A DNA stretch of 64,000 nucleotides from Achromobacter sp. HZ34 (GTDB lineage Bacteria > Pseudomonadota > Gammaproteobacteria > Burkholderiales > Burkholderiaceae_B), in NCBI RefSeq assembly GCF_002209485.1, contig NZ_NJIX01000006.1, positions 1 through 64,000 on the forward strand. Reading direction: 5' to 3'. The translations under genes were made by a program, and so were the position numbers. Positions 38,285-47,082 of the stretch are shown here, piece by piece (the stretch's first letter is position 1; each line of letters opens with the position of its first letter). The notes below the pieces were generated by a model. That model was not told the DNA's origin and searched no databases. It worked only from the letters and a program-made list of their open reading frames with translations.

Positions 38285-39772
38285 CTACAGCAGGAAGACG
38301 GTGGCCAGTCCCAGGAAGATGAAAAATCCCAGCGAATCGGTGGCGAACGTCAGCAGCACCGACGACCCGATGGCGGGATCCTTGCCGAAGCGCGCCCGCA
38401 CCATGGGCACCAGCACGCCGACGGAGGCGCCGACCAGCATATTGCAGATCATCGCGGCCATCATGACCAGGGCGATGGAAATCGAATGCGAGATGCCCCA
38501 GGCGAAACCGGCCGCCACCAGGCTGCCGCACAATCCCACCAGCAAGGTCACCAGCAGCTCGCGCTTGACCAGTTGCCAAAGATTGCGGCCGGTGATGCGG
38601 CCCATCGCCAGGGCGCGAATGATCATGGTCATGGTCTGGTTGCCCGAGTTGCCGCCGATACCGGCGACGATGGACATCAGGAAGGCCAGGATGACAATGT
38701 GGCTGACGGTGTCCTCGAAGCGCGAAGCGACGAAGGAGGCCGTGGCCGCCGTACAGAGGTTGAACAGCAGCCAGGGCGCCCGGTTGCGCAAGGCCATCTT
38801 GACCGGGGCGAAGATGTCCTCTTCCTGCAGACCGGCACGTGACAGGTCCTGTTCCTGCGAGTCTTCGCGGATCACGTCCACCACTTCGGCGATGGTGACG
38901 CGGCCGATCAGGCGGCCCTGGTCATCCACCACCGGCGCGGAGACCAGGTCGTAACGTTCGAAGGCCCCGGCCGCGTCGGCGTCGGAATCCAGCGGGGCCA
39001 GCGACAGGTAGTCGGTGGTCATCACTTCGCGGACGTCGGTTTCCGGTTCGCTGACCAGCAGCGTGGACAGGGAAAGCGTGCCTTGCAGCTTGTCCTGGCG
39101 GTCGACCACGAAGATCTGGTCGGTGTGGTCGGGCAGTTCATGCAGGCGGCGCAGGTAGCGCAGCACGACTTCCAGCGTCACGTCCTCACGCACGCGCACC
39201 ATCTCGAAGTCCATGATGGCGCCGACGCTGTCCTCGGGGTAGCCCAGCGCTTCCAGCAACTGGGCCCGTTCTTCTTCCGTCAGGCCTTTCTGCACCTCGG
39301 CCACCACGTCGGGCGGCAGGTCGGGCGCCAGGTCGGCCAGTTCGTCGGCGTCCAGGCTGCCGGTGGCGGCCACCAGGTCCTGGCGGTCCATCGCCTCGAT
39401 CAGCGATTCGCGGACCCAGTCTTCCACTTCCAGCAGCACGTCGGCGTCGTGTTCGGCGCTGACCAGGCGCCAGACATTCTGGCGTTCGTCCTTGGGCAGG
39501 GACTCCAGGATGAAGGCGATGTCGGCGGGATGCAGGCCGTCGACCAGGGCTTTGAGTTCGGCTTCGTGCTGGCGCTGTACCAGCTGTTCGACCAGGTCGG
39601 CCTTGTTGTCGCCTTCCTCCTGGCGATGGACCAGATTGGCCACCACCTGCTGGCGGCGCAGCAGTTCATGCACTTCGGCCAGCGCGTGCTGGGCATCCTC
39701 CGGATCGAGGCGGCGCAGCGTGTGCTGGCGGGCGGGGGCCGGTGACTGAGTCGCGGCGGCGGCTTCCGTCAT
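38285..39772 (-). CDS. mgtE: Magnesium transporter MgtE
   Basis: The 495-residue inner-membrane Mg2+ channel has an N-terminal helical domain (HPADIAFILESLPKDERQNVWRL), two CBS domains (DQIFVVDRQDKLQGTLSLS and SAPVVDDQGRLIGRVTIAE) and five C-terminal transmembrane helices starting with RAPWLLFNLCTA. The pore region GIGGNSGNQTMTMIIRAL is conserved. CBS domains close the pore when Mg2+ is high. The N-terminus is about 40 residues longer than the best-known homologues. It lies 12 bases after the thioesterase gene, so the two may be cotranscribed. Confidence 0.94.
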   Translation of the reverse strand: MTEAAAATQSPAPARQHTLRRLDPEDAQHALAEVHELLRRQQVVANLVHRQEEGDNKADLVEQLVQRQHEAELKALVDGLHPADIAFILESLPKDERQNVWRLVSAEHDADVLLEVEDWVRESLIEAMDRQDLVAATGSLDADELADLAPDLPPDVVAEVQKGLTEEERAQLLEALGYPEDSVGAIMDFEMVRVREDVTLEVVLRYLRRLHELPDHTDQIFVVDRQDKLQGTLSLSTLLVSEPETDVREVMTTDYLSLAPLDSDADAAGAFERYDLVSAPVVDDQGRLIGRVTIAEVVDVIREDSQEQDLSRAGLQEEDIFAPVKMALRNRAPWLLFNLCTAATASFVASRFEDTVSHIVILAFLMSIVAGIGGNSGNQTMTMIIRALAMGRITGRNLWQLVKRELLVTLLVGLCGSLVAAGFAWGISHSISIALVMMAAMICNMLVGASVGVLVPMVRARFGKDPAIGSSVLLTFATDSLGFFIFLGLATVFLL

Positions 39773-39784
39773 GCGTGCGATCCG

Positions 39785-40198
39785 TCAGAGAGCGGGCAAG
39801 GGGCGGCTGTGGCGGGCGTCGTCCGTGGCGACGTAGACCAGGGTGGCCTCGGTGACCTTGACGATTTCGGCGTCCAGGCGCCGGCGCTGGGCGTAGACCT
39901 CGACCGAGACGGTCACCGATGTGGTCCCTGTCTTGACGATTTCGGCATAGAAGCTGCAGACATCGCCCACGAATACGGGTTGCTTGAACAGGAAGGAATT
40001 GACGGCGACCGTGGCCACGCGTCCGGCGGCACGCTGGGCCGCGGGAATGGAGCCGGCGATATCCACCTGCGCCATGATCCAGCCGCCGAAGACGTCTCCG
40101 TGCACATTGGCGTCGGCCGGCAGCGGCATGACGCGCAGGGCCGGCTCGCGATCCTTGGGCAGGGTAGTAGAGTGCTGGGGCTTGCTGCTGGAGGTCAT
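39785..40198 (-). CDS. Acyl-CoA thioesterase, hotdog fold, YciA/BACH type
   Basis: The 137-residue hotdog protein contains PADANVHGDVFGGWIMAQVDIAG, the active-site block with the catalytic Asp (read around residues 23-45), then AVNSFLFKQPVFVGDVCSF and SVTVSVEVYAQRR. It would hydrolyse acyl-CoA thioesters in the cytoplasm. The start at 40198 (MTSSSKPQ) is preferred; a longer in-frame version adds 36 non-conserved residues. It precedes mgtE on the same strand. Confidence 0.88.
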   Translation of the reverse strand: MTSSSKPQHSTTLPKDREPALRVMPLPADANVHGDVFGGWIMAQVDIAGSIPAAQRAAGRVATVAVNSFLFKQPVFVGDVCSFYAEIVKTGTTSVTVSVEVYAQRRRLDAEIVKVTEATLVYVATDDARHSRPLPAL

Positions 40199-40309
40199 AA
40201 GGCCGGTTCCGAACGAACAACTTGGGACAACCGGCCGATTATGCAGGAAAAACGCTGCCGCGTTTGTGCTCAACAGGGCGGCGCCGGATGCCGGCGTCGC
40301 GTCCACGCA

Positions 40310-41362
40310 TCAGGTGGCCAGCTTGACGATGGCGTAGCCGCCGAAGATCAGCCAGGCGTAGATGATCAGGCCCAGGATCAGGACGCGCGGACCGGCCTTG
40401 CGGATCTGGCTGAAGCGCGTTTCGATGCCCAGCGCGGTCATGGCCATGGTCAGGGCGAACACGTCCAGGCGCTTGGCCACGGTGATGGCCTGCTCGGGCA
40501 GGATGCCCAGGGAGTTGATGATGGCCAGCACCAGGAAGCCCACCGCGAACCAGGGCACGGGCAGCTTGGCGGCGGGGGCGCCTGCCGTGGTGCCGTCGCT
40601 GTCCTTGGCGCGGCTGTTGCGCAGCCACAAGCCGAGTACCAGCAGCACGGGGACCAGCAAGGCGACGCGGGTCATCTTGACGATGGTGGCGACTTCCGTG
40701 GTGGCCGGGTCGATGTTGCTGGCCGCGCCTACGACTTGCGCCACTTCGTGCACGGTACCGCCGATGTAGATGCCCAGCGCCTGGGTGTCGAAGTGCAGCC
40801 AGCCGGCGTGGTAGAAGACCGGATAGAGGAACATGGACAAGGTGCCGAACAGCACCACGGTGGCTACCGCCACGGCGCTCTTGTGCGGTTGGGCGCGCAA
40901 GGTGGGTTCGAAGGCCAGCACTGCCGCGGCGCCGCAGATGGCGCTGCCGGCGGAGGTGAGCATGGCGGTGTCGCGGTCCAGGCCCAGCAGGCGCTGGCCG
41001 ACGACGTTGCCCAGGACCAGGGTGCCGACCACGACTGTCACCGATACCGCCAGGCCGGGCAGGCCGACGGCGGCGATCTGCTGGATGCTGATGTTCAGGC
41101 CGTAGAACGCGACGGCGATACGCAGCAGCTTGCGGGCGGTGAAGTTGACGCCCATGCCCCAATCGGCGGGCATGGTACCGCGCAGGAAATTCCCGTAGAT
41201 CATGCCGCAGACGATGCCCACGACCAGGGGGGAAAAACCCAGCCCGCGGATGAAGGGCAGGTCGGCCAGTTGCACCACCGCGGCGGCCAGCAGGCCTACG
41301 AACAGCACACCGTTGAGCTTGTCGCGCCAGGGCGAGGGGAGGGGGAGAGCAGCGGTCGACAT
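40310..41362 (-). CDS. yeiH: YeiH-family inner-membrane protein, putative sulfate/sulfite exporter
   Basis: The 350-residue polytopic protein has about ten hydrophobic segments. Family blocks are LGFSPLVVGIVCGMIYGN, TSAGSAICGAAAVLAFEP (the re-entrant SAICGA motif) and YIGGTVHEVAQVVGAAS. YeiH-like proteins are annotated as putative sulfate exporters, and in enterics the gene is divergent from the LysR regulator yeiE. The same arrangement occurs here, with a LysR gene 508 bases away on the other strand. No clear ribosome site precedes the ATG. Confidence 0.85.
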   Translation of the reverse strand: MSTAALPLPSPWRDKLNGVLFVGLLAAAVVQLADLPFIRGLGFSPLVVGIVCGMIYGNFLRGTMPADWGMGVNFTARKLLRIAVAFYGLNISIQQIAAVGLPGLAVSVTVVVGTLVLGNVVGQRLLGLDRDTAMLTSAGSAICGAAAVLAFEPTLRAQPHKSAVAVATVVLFGTLSMFLYPVFYHAGWLHFDTQALGIYIGGTVHEVAQVVGAASNIDPATTEVATIVKMTRVALLVPVLLVLGLWLRNSRAKDSDGTTAGAPAAKLPVPWFAVGFLVLAIINSLGILPEQAITVAKRLDVFALTMAMTALGIETRFSQIRKAGPRVLILGLIIYAWLIFGGYAIVKLAT

Positions 41363-41436
41363 GTGAATATCTTTATTAACAAATAACTTAAAGAAATAAT
41401 AAATCGCATCGTGTTATTTGGAAAATGGCATTTATG

Positions 41437-41463
41437 GATATGTAATATCGGAAATTCTGATAT
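41437..41463. promoter_or_regulatory. Dyad-symmetric LysR-type operator upstream of yeiH
   Basis: ATATCGGAAATTCTGATAT (41445-41463) has arms matching at eight of nine positions around one central base and fits the T-N11-A LysR-box pattern. An extra GATAT (41437-41441) makes a second, smaller dyad with its left arm. The site lies in an AT-rich stretch about 80 bases before the yeiH start, the usual place for control by the divergent LysR protein. Confidence 0.6.
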
Positions 41464-41584
41464 GGTGGGCCATGGCATCGAAAGCGCTCCCCGCTCTCCC
41501 GCGCGTAGCGTCGCGTCGTGCGACACGACAGAACGCGCCGGGGCGGAACCCGGCGCGCGACGCAAGGCATGAGGAAATGGGGAA

Positions 41585-41841
41585 CTGGGAAATGGGGGGA
41601 ATTTCCCCTCAAAAAATATCTCCGCAGGAGCGCAGGTTTGCACTTGGCATCTTCGCCGCGCCCGCAGGCAGGGCGCAGCCACGGGGCGATAGCCCAAAGC
41701 AGGGGTGACGGGGGGATCCCCCATCACCCAAATATCTCCACCGGAGCGGAGGTTACGTCCCGCATCCGCGTCGCGCCCGCAGACAGGGCACGGCCGCAGG
41801 GGCGATAGCCCGAGGAAGGGGCGATGGGGGATACCCCATCA
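41585..41841 (+). repeat. Degenerate tandem repeat of about 116 bp, 2.2 copies
   Basis: Copies start near 41585 and 41704, with a partial third from 41820. Shared blocks at constant offset include AAATATCTCC, CGCGCCCGCAG and GGGGCGATAGCCC (41683 and 41799, 116 bp apart). Each copy opens with an inverted repeat around a G-run and C-run: GGGAAAT/ATTTCCC (41588-41607), GGTGA/TCACC with GGGGG/CCCCC (41704-41728), and GATGGGG/CCCCATC (41823-41840). The third copy runs into the leader of the LysR gene. Confidence 0.8.
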
Positions 41842-41870
41842 TTTAAAAATTCTTCTCACGAGGTTTCACC

Positions 41871-42800
41871 ATGACCCCAGAGCAGCTTCTGACGTTTGCC
41901 TACGTGGCGGACGCGGGGAATATCAGCCGGGCCGGCGAGATGTTGCATCTGTCGCAGCCGGCCGTATCCGGACAATTACGGGCCCTGCAGGATTGGTTCG
42001 GCGAACCGTTGTACCGCCGCCGCGGCCACGGCGTGGTGCTGACCAGCGCCGGTGAACGCCTGGCGGATCAGGCGCGACTGCTGCGACAGGCGTATGGCCA
42101 GGCCCGCGCCGTCCGCGATGATTGGCGCAATGTGGCGTCGGGAACCCTGCGCCTGGGCGCCAGCACGACGCCAGCCAGCTATCTGCTGCCCGCCCTGGTG
42201 GCCGAATTCCGCCAGCGTTATCCGGCCGTCACGCTGCATCTGTCGGACGGCAACACCGCGCAGATCGTGCAGCGATTACCCCTGCTGGACATGGCGTTCA
42301 TCGAAGGCGAGGTCCCCACCGGCCTGCCCGCCGACACCGAAGCCCATGCCTGGCGCCGCGACGAGGTCGTGGCGGTCGTGCGGGCCGACCACCCGCTGGG
42401 GCAGGGCAGCTCGGTCACCCTGGATCAATTGGCCAGCTATTCCCTGGTGATGCGGGAACCCGGCTCAGGCGTGCGGCGCCTGGTGGAGCAGGCCTTCGCG
42501 CAATCCGGCCTGGCGCCCGAAGTCGCGCTGGAGCTGGCGGGGGTGGAGGGCGTCAAGCAGGCAGTACGCGCCGGCCTGGGCGTGGGTTTTGTCTCGGTCA
42601 TGTCGATGCGGCACGAGGACGGGGCATTGAAGGGCCTGCGCATCGGCGCTCCCGGCAGCTCGGGCGGCCCGGACAATCCCGATGCCGAAGGACTGACCCG
42701 CACCTTGAGCATCCTGCTGCCCCACGCCGCCGCCCCGGCCCGCGCCGCAGCGTTATTCCTCGAACTCTGCCGCCGCGAAGCCGCGGCCCCGGTCGCCTGA
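41871..42800 (+). CDS. LysR-family transcriptional regulator (YeiE/CysB-like context)
   Basis: The 309-residue regulator has an N-terminal winged helix-turn-helix: FAYVADAGNISRAGEMLHLSQPAVSGQLRALQ with LTSAGERL, read in two blocks near residues 8-65. A LysR substrate-binding domain follows from about residue 88 (GTLRLGASTTPASYLLP). It is divergent from the yeiH exporter gene, so it probably controls that gene in response to a small anion; the ligand is unknown. CGAGG lies 6-10 bases before the ATG. The upstream gap holds a tandem repeat, and its promoter is not evident. Confidence 0.9.
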   Translation: MTPEQLLTFAYVADAGNISRAGEMLHLSQPAVSGQLRALQDWFGEPLYRRRGHGVVLTSAGERLADQARLLRQAYGQARAVRDDWRNVASGTLRLGASTTPASYLLPALVAEFRQRYPAVTLHLSDGNTAQIVQRLPLLDMAFIEGEVPTGLPADTEAHAWRRDEVVAVVRADHPLGQGSSVTLDQLASYSLVMREPGSGVRRLVEQAFAQSGLAPEVALELAGVEGVKQAVRAGLGVGFVSVMSMRHEDGALKGLRIGAPGSSGGPDNPDAEGLTRTLSILLPHAAAPARAAALFLELCRREAAAPVA

Positions 42801-42905
42801 CGCGTGACGCCTGAAGCCTGAAGCCAGGCGCGTCCCCGACCGCGGCGGGCCGGCACTTGGCCGCCGCCAGCCACGGTCACGCCGACCCAGGGCCTCGCCC
42901 GTTTC

Positions 42906-44105
42906 TCAGCGATCCTGCCCCAGCCACTGGCGCGCCACTTCCACCCAATACGTCCCGCCCAAAGGCAGCAGATCGTCGTTGAAGTCGTAGCTGCCGTTGT
43001 GCAGCATGCAGGGCCCCAGCCCGTGGCCGGCGTCGCGATGGCCGCCTTCGCCATTGCCGATCCACACATACGCGCCTTCCTTGGCCTGCAGCATGAAGGC
43101 AAAGTCCTCGGCGCCCATGGTGGGCTGGACGTCCGCATTGACGTTCTCCGCCCCGACCATGCCGCGCATCACCTCGGCGCAGAAAGCCGCGTGGGCAGGA
43201 TGGTTGATGGTAGGCGGATAGTTGCGCGCGAAAATGAACTCGACCTGGCAATCCAGGGCGGCGCAGGTGTGCTCGATGATTTCGCGCATGCGCCGCTCGA
43301 TCAGGTCCAGCGTCTCCAGCGTGAAGGTGCGCACCGTGCCCCGCATGACGGCCTCGGTGGGCACCACATTGTCGGCACTGCCGGTGTGGATCTGGGTGAT
43401 GCTGAGCACCGCGGCATCCAGCGGATTGCGGTTGCGCGTAATGATGGTCTGCAGCGATTGCGCCACCTGCACCGCCGTCATCACCGGATCGACGCCCAGA
43501 TTGGGCATCCCCGCATGCGTGCCCTTGCCGGTGATGTTGATGATGAATTCGTTGCTGGACGCCATGATGGGGCCGGAAGTCAGGCCGAAGGTGCCGACTT
43601 TCATCCCGGGCCAGTTATGCATGCCGAACACCGCTTCCATGGGAAATTTTTCGAACAGGCCGTCGTCGACCATCCGCTTGGCGCCGCCGCCATTTTCCTC
43701 GGCGGGCTGGAAGATCACGTAGACGGTGCCGTCGAAATTGCGCTGGTCGGCCAGGTAGCGCGCCGCCGCCAGCAGCATCGCGGTGTGGCCGTCATGGCCG
43801 CAGGCGTGCATCTTCCCGGGGGTACGGCTGGCGTGCTCGAACGTGTTGGTTTCCTGCATGGGCAGGGCATCCATGTCGGCGCGCAGGCCCACCGCGCGGC
43901 CATTGTCGCTGCGGCCCTTGATGGTGCCGACCACGCCGGTGCCCGCCAGCCCCCGATGCGTGGGGATGCCCCAGGCCTCCAGTTGGGCGGCGACCACGTC
44001 GGCGGTGCGATGTTCTTCGTAGGCCAGTTCGGGATGCGCGTGCAAGTCGCGGCGTATGGCGGCGATTTCCGCCTGCCAGGCGATGATGGGTTCGAGCAGA
44101 TTCAT
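42906..44105 (-). CDS. M20-family amidohydrolase, second copy
   Basis: The 399-residue cytoplasmic metal hydrolase is of the HipO/AbgA type. Motifs are RRDLHAHPELAYEE, LRADMDALPM, HACGHDGHTAMLLAAA, QPAEENGGGAKRM, GKGTHAGMP and PTMGAEDFAFML. It resembles the enzyme at 1240-2433 along its whole length, with the same order of motifs, but the residues lining the middle domain differ. It therefore looks like a diverged paralogue with its own N-acyl amino acid substrate. The ATG at 44105 is chosen; a longer frame upstream is not conserved. Confidence 0.9.
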   Translation of the reverse strand: MNLLEPIIAWQAEIAAIRRDLHAHPELAYEEHRTADVVAAQLEAWGIPTHRGLAGTGVVGTIKGRSDNGRAVGLRADMDALPMQETNTFEHASRTPGKMHACGHDGHTAMLLAAARYLADQRNFDGTVYVIFQPAEENGGGAKRMVDDGLFEKFPMEAVFGMHNWPGMKVGTFGLTSGPIMASSNEFIINITGKGTHAGMPNLGVDPVMTAVQVAQSLQTIITRNRNPLDAAVLSITQIHTGSADNVVPTEAVMRGTVRTFTLETLDLIERRMREIIEHTCAALDCQVEFIFARNYPPTINHPAHAAFCAEVMRGMVGAENVNADVQPTMGAEDFAFMLQAKEGAYVWIGNGEGGHRDAGHGLGPCMLHNGSYDFNDDLLPLGGTYWVEVARQWLGQDR

Positions 44106-44226
44106 GGGGCACCATAGGGGCGCGCTACGGATAGGCGCGGCTGCGGGCGGCGCCGGTGGGCGCACGCCGGGGAGAGGACATCTGAGCGTATCATCAAACC
44201 CAAAACATACTAAATGGAGACTAACC

Positions 44227-45903
44227 ATGCCCCGTCCATGGCTCAGCCACTATCCGCAGGGTGTCCCCGCGGATATTTCCGCCGATGGCTATGTGTCCCT
44301 GGTCGATCTGCTGGACCGGGCCTGCGAACGCTACGCCAGCCGGGTGGCCTGCACGGCGCTGGGAACCGACATCAGCTATGGACGGCTGGACCGCTACGCC
44401 CGCTACTTCGCCGGCTGGCTGCAATCGCTGCAACTGGCACCGGGCACGCGGGTGGCCCTGATGATGCCCAATGTACCCGCCTACCTGGCATGCGTACTGG
44501 GCGTGCTGCGGGCCGGCCACGTGGTGGTCAACGTCAATCCGCTGTACAAGGCCATGGAACTGCAGCGGCAGCTGGAGGACAGCGGCGCCGAGGTCATCGT
44601 GGTGCTGGAGCGCTTCGCGCACGTGGTGCAGGAAGTGCGCGGCGCCGCCACCCCGCCGGCCGCGCTCCGCCACGTGGTGGTGGTGGCCATCGGCGACCTG
44701 CTGGGCGGGTTCAAGGAAGTCCTGGTCAACGTCGTGGCACGCCACGTCAAGAAGCTGGTGCCGCGCTGGCGCATCGCCGGCGCCCGCAAGCTGACGGCGG
44801 TATTGCACGCGGGCCGGCGCGCCGGCTTCCAGCCGCCAGTGCTGTCCATGGACAACCTGGCGGTGCTGCAATATACGGGCGGCACCACCGGCATCCCCAA
44901 GGGGGCGATGCTGACCCACCGCAATCTGGCCAACAACGTCCTGCAGACCGAAGCCGTGGCGTGGCCGGCCTTGCACGATATCGCCGGGCAGATGACCATC
45001 CTCAGCGCCTTGCCGCTGTATCACGTCTTCGCCATGACGGTGTGCGGCCTGTACGGCATCCACGCGGGGATGCGCAATCTGCTGATCCTCGATCCGCGCG
45101 ATCACGCGACGCTGGTGAAGGCGTGGCAGCGGACGCCGGTGAACATCTTCCCGGGCGTCAACACGCTGTTCAATGCGCTATCGCACAACACGGCCTTCGC
45201 CGCGCTGGATTTTTCAGCCTTGCGGCTGACCTTCGGCGGCGGCATGGCGGTGCAGGGCGCGGTGGCGGAGCGCTGGATGAAGATGACCGGGCGGCCGGTG
45301 ATCGAGGGCTATGGCCTGTCGGAGACCGCGCCGGTCGCCGCCGTCAATCCCACCGATTCCCTCATTTATTCCGGCAGCATCGGTTTGCCGGTGCCCTCCA
45401 CCGACATTGCCATCCTGGACGATGCCGGCCGGCAGCTGGACTATGGCGAGCGGGGCGAGGTCTGCATCCGTGGGCCGCAAGTGATGCGGGGCTATTGGCG
45501 CCGGCCCGACGAGACGCGCATGGTGATGACCGAGGACGGTTTTTTCCGTACCGGCGACATCGGCGTGATGGACGACCAGGGCTATGTCCGCATCGTCGAT
45601 CGCAAGAAGGACATGATCACGGTCTCGGGCTTCAAGGTTTATCCCAACGAAGTCGAGGATGCCATCGCCGCCTTGCCGGGCGTGCGTGAAGTGGCGGCCG
45701 TGGGCGTCGACGACACCCATTCGGGGGAAGTGGTGAAAGCCTATGTGGTGCGCGACGATGAGGCCCTGACCGAAGCCCAGGTAAAGGACTGGTGCCGCAC
45801 GCGCCTGACCGGGTACAAGTGTCCGCGCATGGTCGAGTTCCGCGCGGAGTTGCCCAAGAGCAATGTGGGCAAGATCCTGCGGCGCGAATTGCGCGAGCAG
45901 TGA
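44227..45903 (+). CDS. fadD: Long-chain fatty acid--CoA ligase
   Basis: The 558-residue adenylate-forming enzyme activates fatty acids with ATP and CoA at the inner membrane. The AMP-binding P-loop YTGGTTGIPKGAMLTHRNL lies near residues 215-233. VIEGYGLSETAPVAAVNP and DGFFRTGDIGVMD follow, then DRKKDMITVSGFKVYPNEVED near the hinge to the C-terminal domain. The conserved Lys is in KSNVGKILRREL. Start: ATG at 44227 after GGAGACTAACC. The symbol is by similarity; several fadD paralogues are common in this group. Confidence 0.9.
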   Translation: MPRPWLSHYPQGVPADISADGYVSLVDLLDRACERYASRVACTALGTDISYGRLDRYARYFAGWLQSLQLAPGTRVALMMPNVPAYLACVLGVLRAGHVVVNVNPLYKAMELQRQLEDSGAEVIVVLERFAHVVQEVRGAATPPAALRHVVVVAIGDLLGGFKEVLVNVVARHVKKLVPRWRIAGARKLTAVLHAGRRAGFQPPVLSMDNLAVLQYTGGTTGIPKGAMLTHRNLANNVLQTEAVAWPALHDIAGQMTILSALPLYHVFAMTVCGLYGIHAGMRNLLILDPRDHATLVKAWQRTPVNIFPGVNTLFNALSHNTAFAALDFSALRLTFGGGMAVQGAVAERWMKMTGRPVIEGYGLSETAPVAAVNPTDSLIYSGSIGLPVPSTDIAILDDAGRQLDYGERGEVCIRGPQVMRGYWRRPDETRMVMTEDGFFRTGDIGVMDDQGYVRIVDRKKDMITVSGFKVYPNEVEDAIAALPGVREVAAVGVDDTHSGEVVKAYVVRDDEALTEAQVKDWCRTRLTGYKCPRMVEFRAELPKSNVGKILRRELREQ

Positions 45904-45996
45904 TTGGGGCAGCCCATGGTGGGCCGCGGTGCTCACGCTCGGGCTTGTTTCCCGGTGTTCACGCCGGCGCCTGCGCCGGTGCCCGCGCCTCGCTGC

Positions 45997-46884
45997 TTAG
46001 GTCGGCGCCTTCGTCGGCGCTGTCAGATGCGGCGCCAGCATGCCCTTCAAGGCCTGGGCGATATGCGGGTTGCCCGAGACCACATAGCCGCCGATGGGCC
46101 ACGGATCGATGCCATACATGTCTTCCGCCACGCCGCCCGCTTCGCGCAGGATCAAGGTGCCGGCGGCGACGTCCCACGGGGCCAGGCCCATTTCCCAGTA
46201 GCCGTCGAAACGGCCGGCCGCGGTCCAGGCCAGGTCCAGCGAGGCCGCGCCCAGGCGCCGCACGCCGCGCGTGTGCTCGATGGCGTGGTGCAGGCTGGGC
46301 ATGTATTGGTTGGCGAAGGAGAAGTCGCGGAAAGGAAAGCCCGTGGCCAGCACGGCATCGTCCAGCGTGGCCGTGCGCGAGCAGTGGATGCGGTGCCCGT
46401 TGAGCCAGGCGCCGATGCCGTAGACGGCATTGAACAGTTCTTCGCGGCAGGGGTCGTAGATGGCGGCCACCACGGGCGTATCCACGTCCACCGTGGTACC
46501 GGCGGCGACCTGCGTGCCGGCATGGGCGATCAGCGCGATCGACACGGCATAATGCGGGATGCCGTGCAGGAAGTTGGTGGTGCCGTCGAGCGGGTCGATA
46601 TACCAGGTGGCGCGGCCGGCGACCTTGCCGCCGGTTTCCTCGGCGACTATGCCGAAGTGGGGCGTGCGCTCGCGCAGTTCCTGGATCACCGCTTCCTCGG
46701 CTTCGCGGTCCGCCTGGGACACCAGATCGTTACGGGCCTTGCGGTCGATCACGAGATCGGCGCGATGGTGCGAATACGATTGCAGGATGGCGGCGCCGGC
46801 GTGTGCCGCCGTTACCGCGGCATCCAAGGCCGCGCCCAGGTCGAGAGGTGCATCCGTCGACGGAGTCTGGCTGGTGTTTTGCAT
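45997..46884 (-). CDS. suhB: Inositol-1-monophosphatase family protein
   Basis: This 295-residue Mg2+-dependent phosphatase contains motif 1 WYIDPLDGTTNFLHG, the upstream Glu in GIVAEETGG and motif 2 APWDVAAGTLILREAGG. Members hydrolyse inositol phosphates; the E. coli homologue SuhB also takes part in rRNA transcription antitermination. The N-terminus is about 20 residues longer than SuhB. It converges with fadD and is divergent from mnmC across a gap of about 200 bases. Confidence 0.88.
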   Translation of the reverse strand: MQNTSQTPSTDAPLDLGAALDAAVTAAHAGAAILQSYSHHRADLVIDRKARNDLVSQADREAEEAVIQELRERTPHFGIVAEETGGKVAGRATWYIDPLDGTTNFLHGIPHYAVSIALIAHAGTQVAAGTTVDVDTPVVAAIYDPCREELFNAVYGIGAWLNGHRIHCSRTATLDDAVLATGFPFRDFSFANQYMPSLHHAIEHTRGVRRLGAASLDLAWTAAGRFDGYWEMGLAPWDVAAGTLILREAGGVAEDMYGIDPWPIGGYVVSGNPHIAQALKGMLAPHLTAPTKAPT

Positions 46885-47082
46885 GCAGTGTGACCTTTAT
46901 ACGTAGGAGGCAGGCGGCGAACCTGGCGGTGTGCCGGCGGCCGTCGCCCCGCGCACGAGGCGATGGCGGTTCGGTGCGCCAGACCATGCCCAGGGTGTAA
47001 TCTGCCGGCCGCATTACTCGCGATTCTACGCTTTCAAGTTCAACGCAATATGTACGACCCGGATCGCCGGGTCACATTACCG

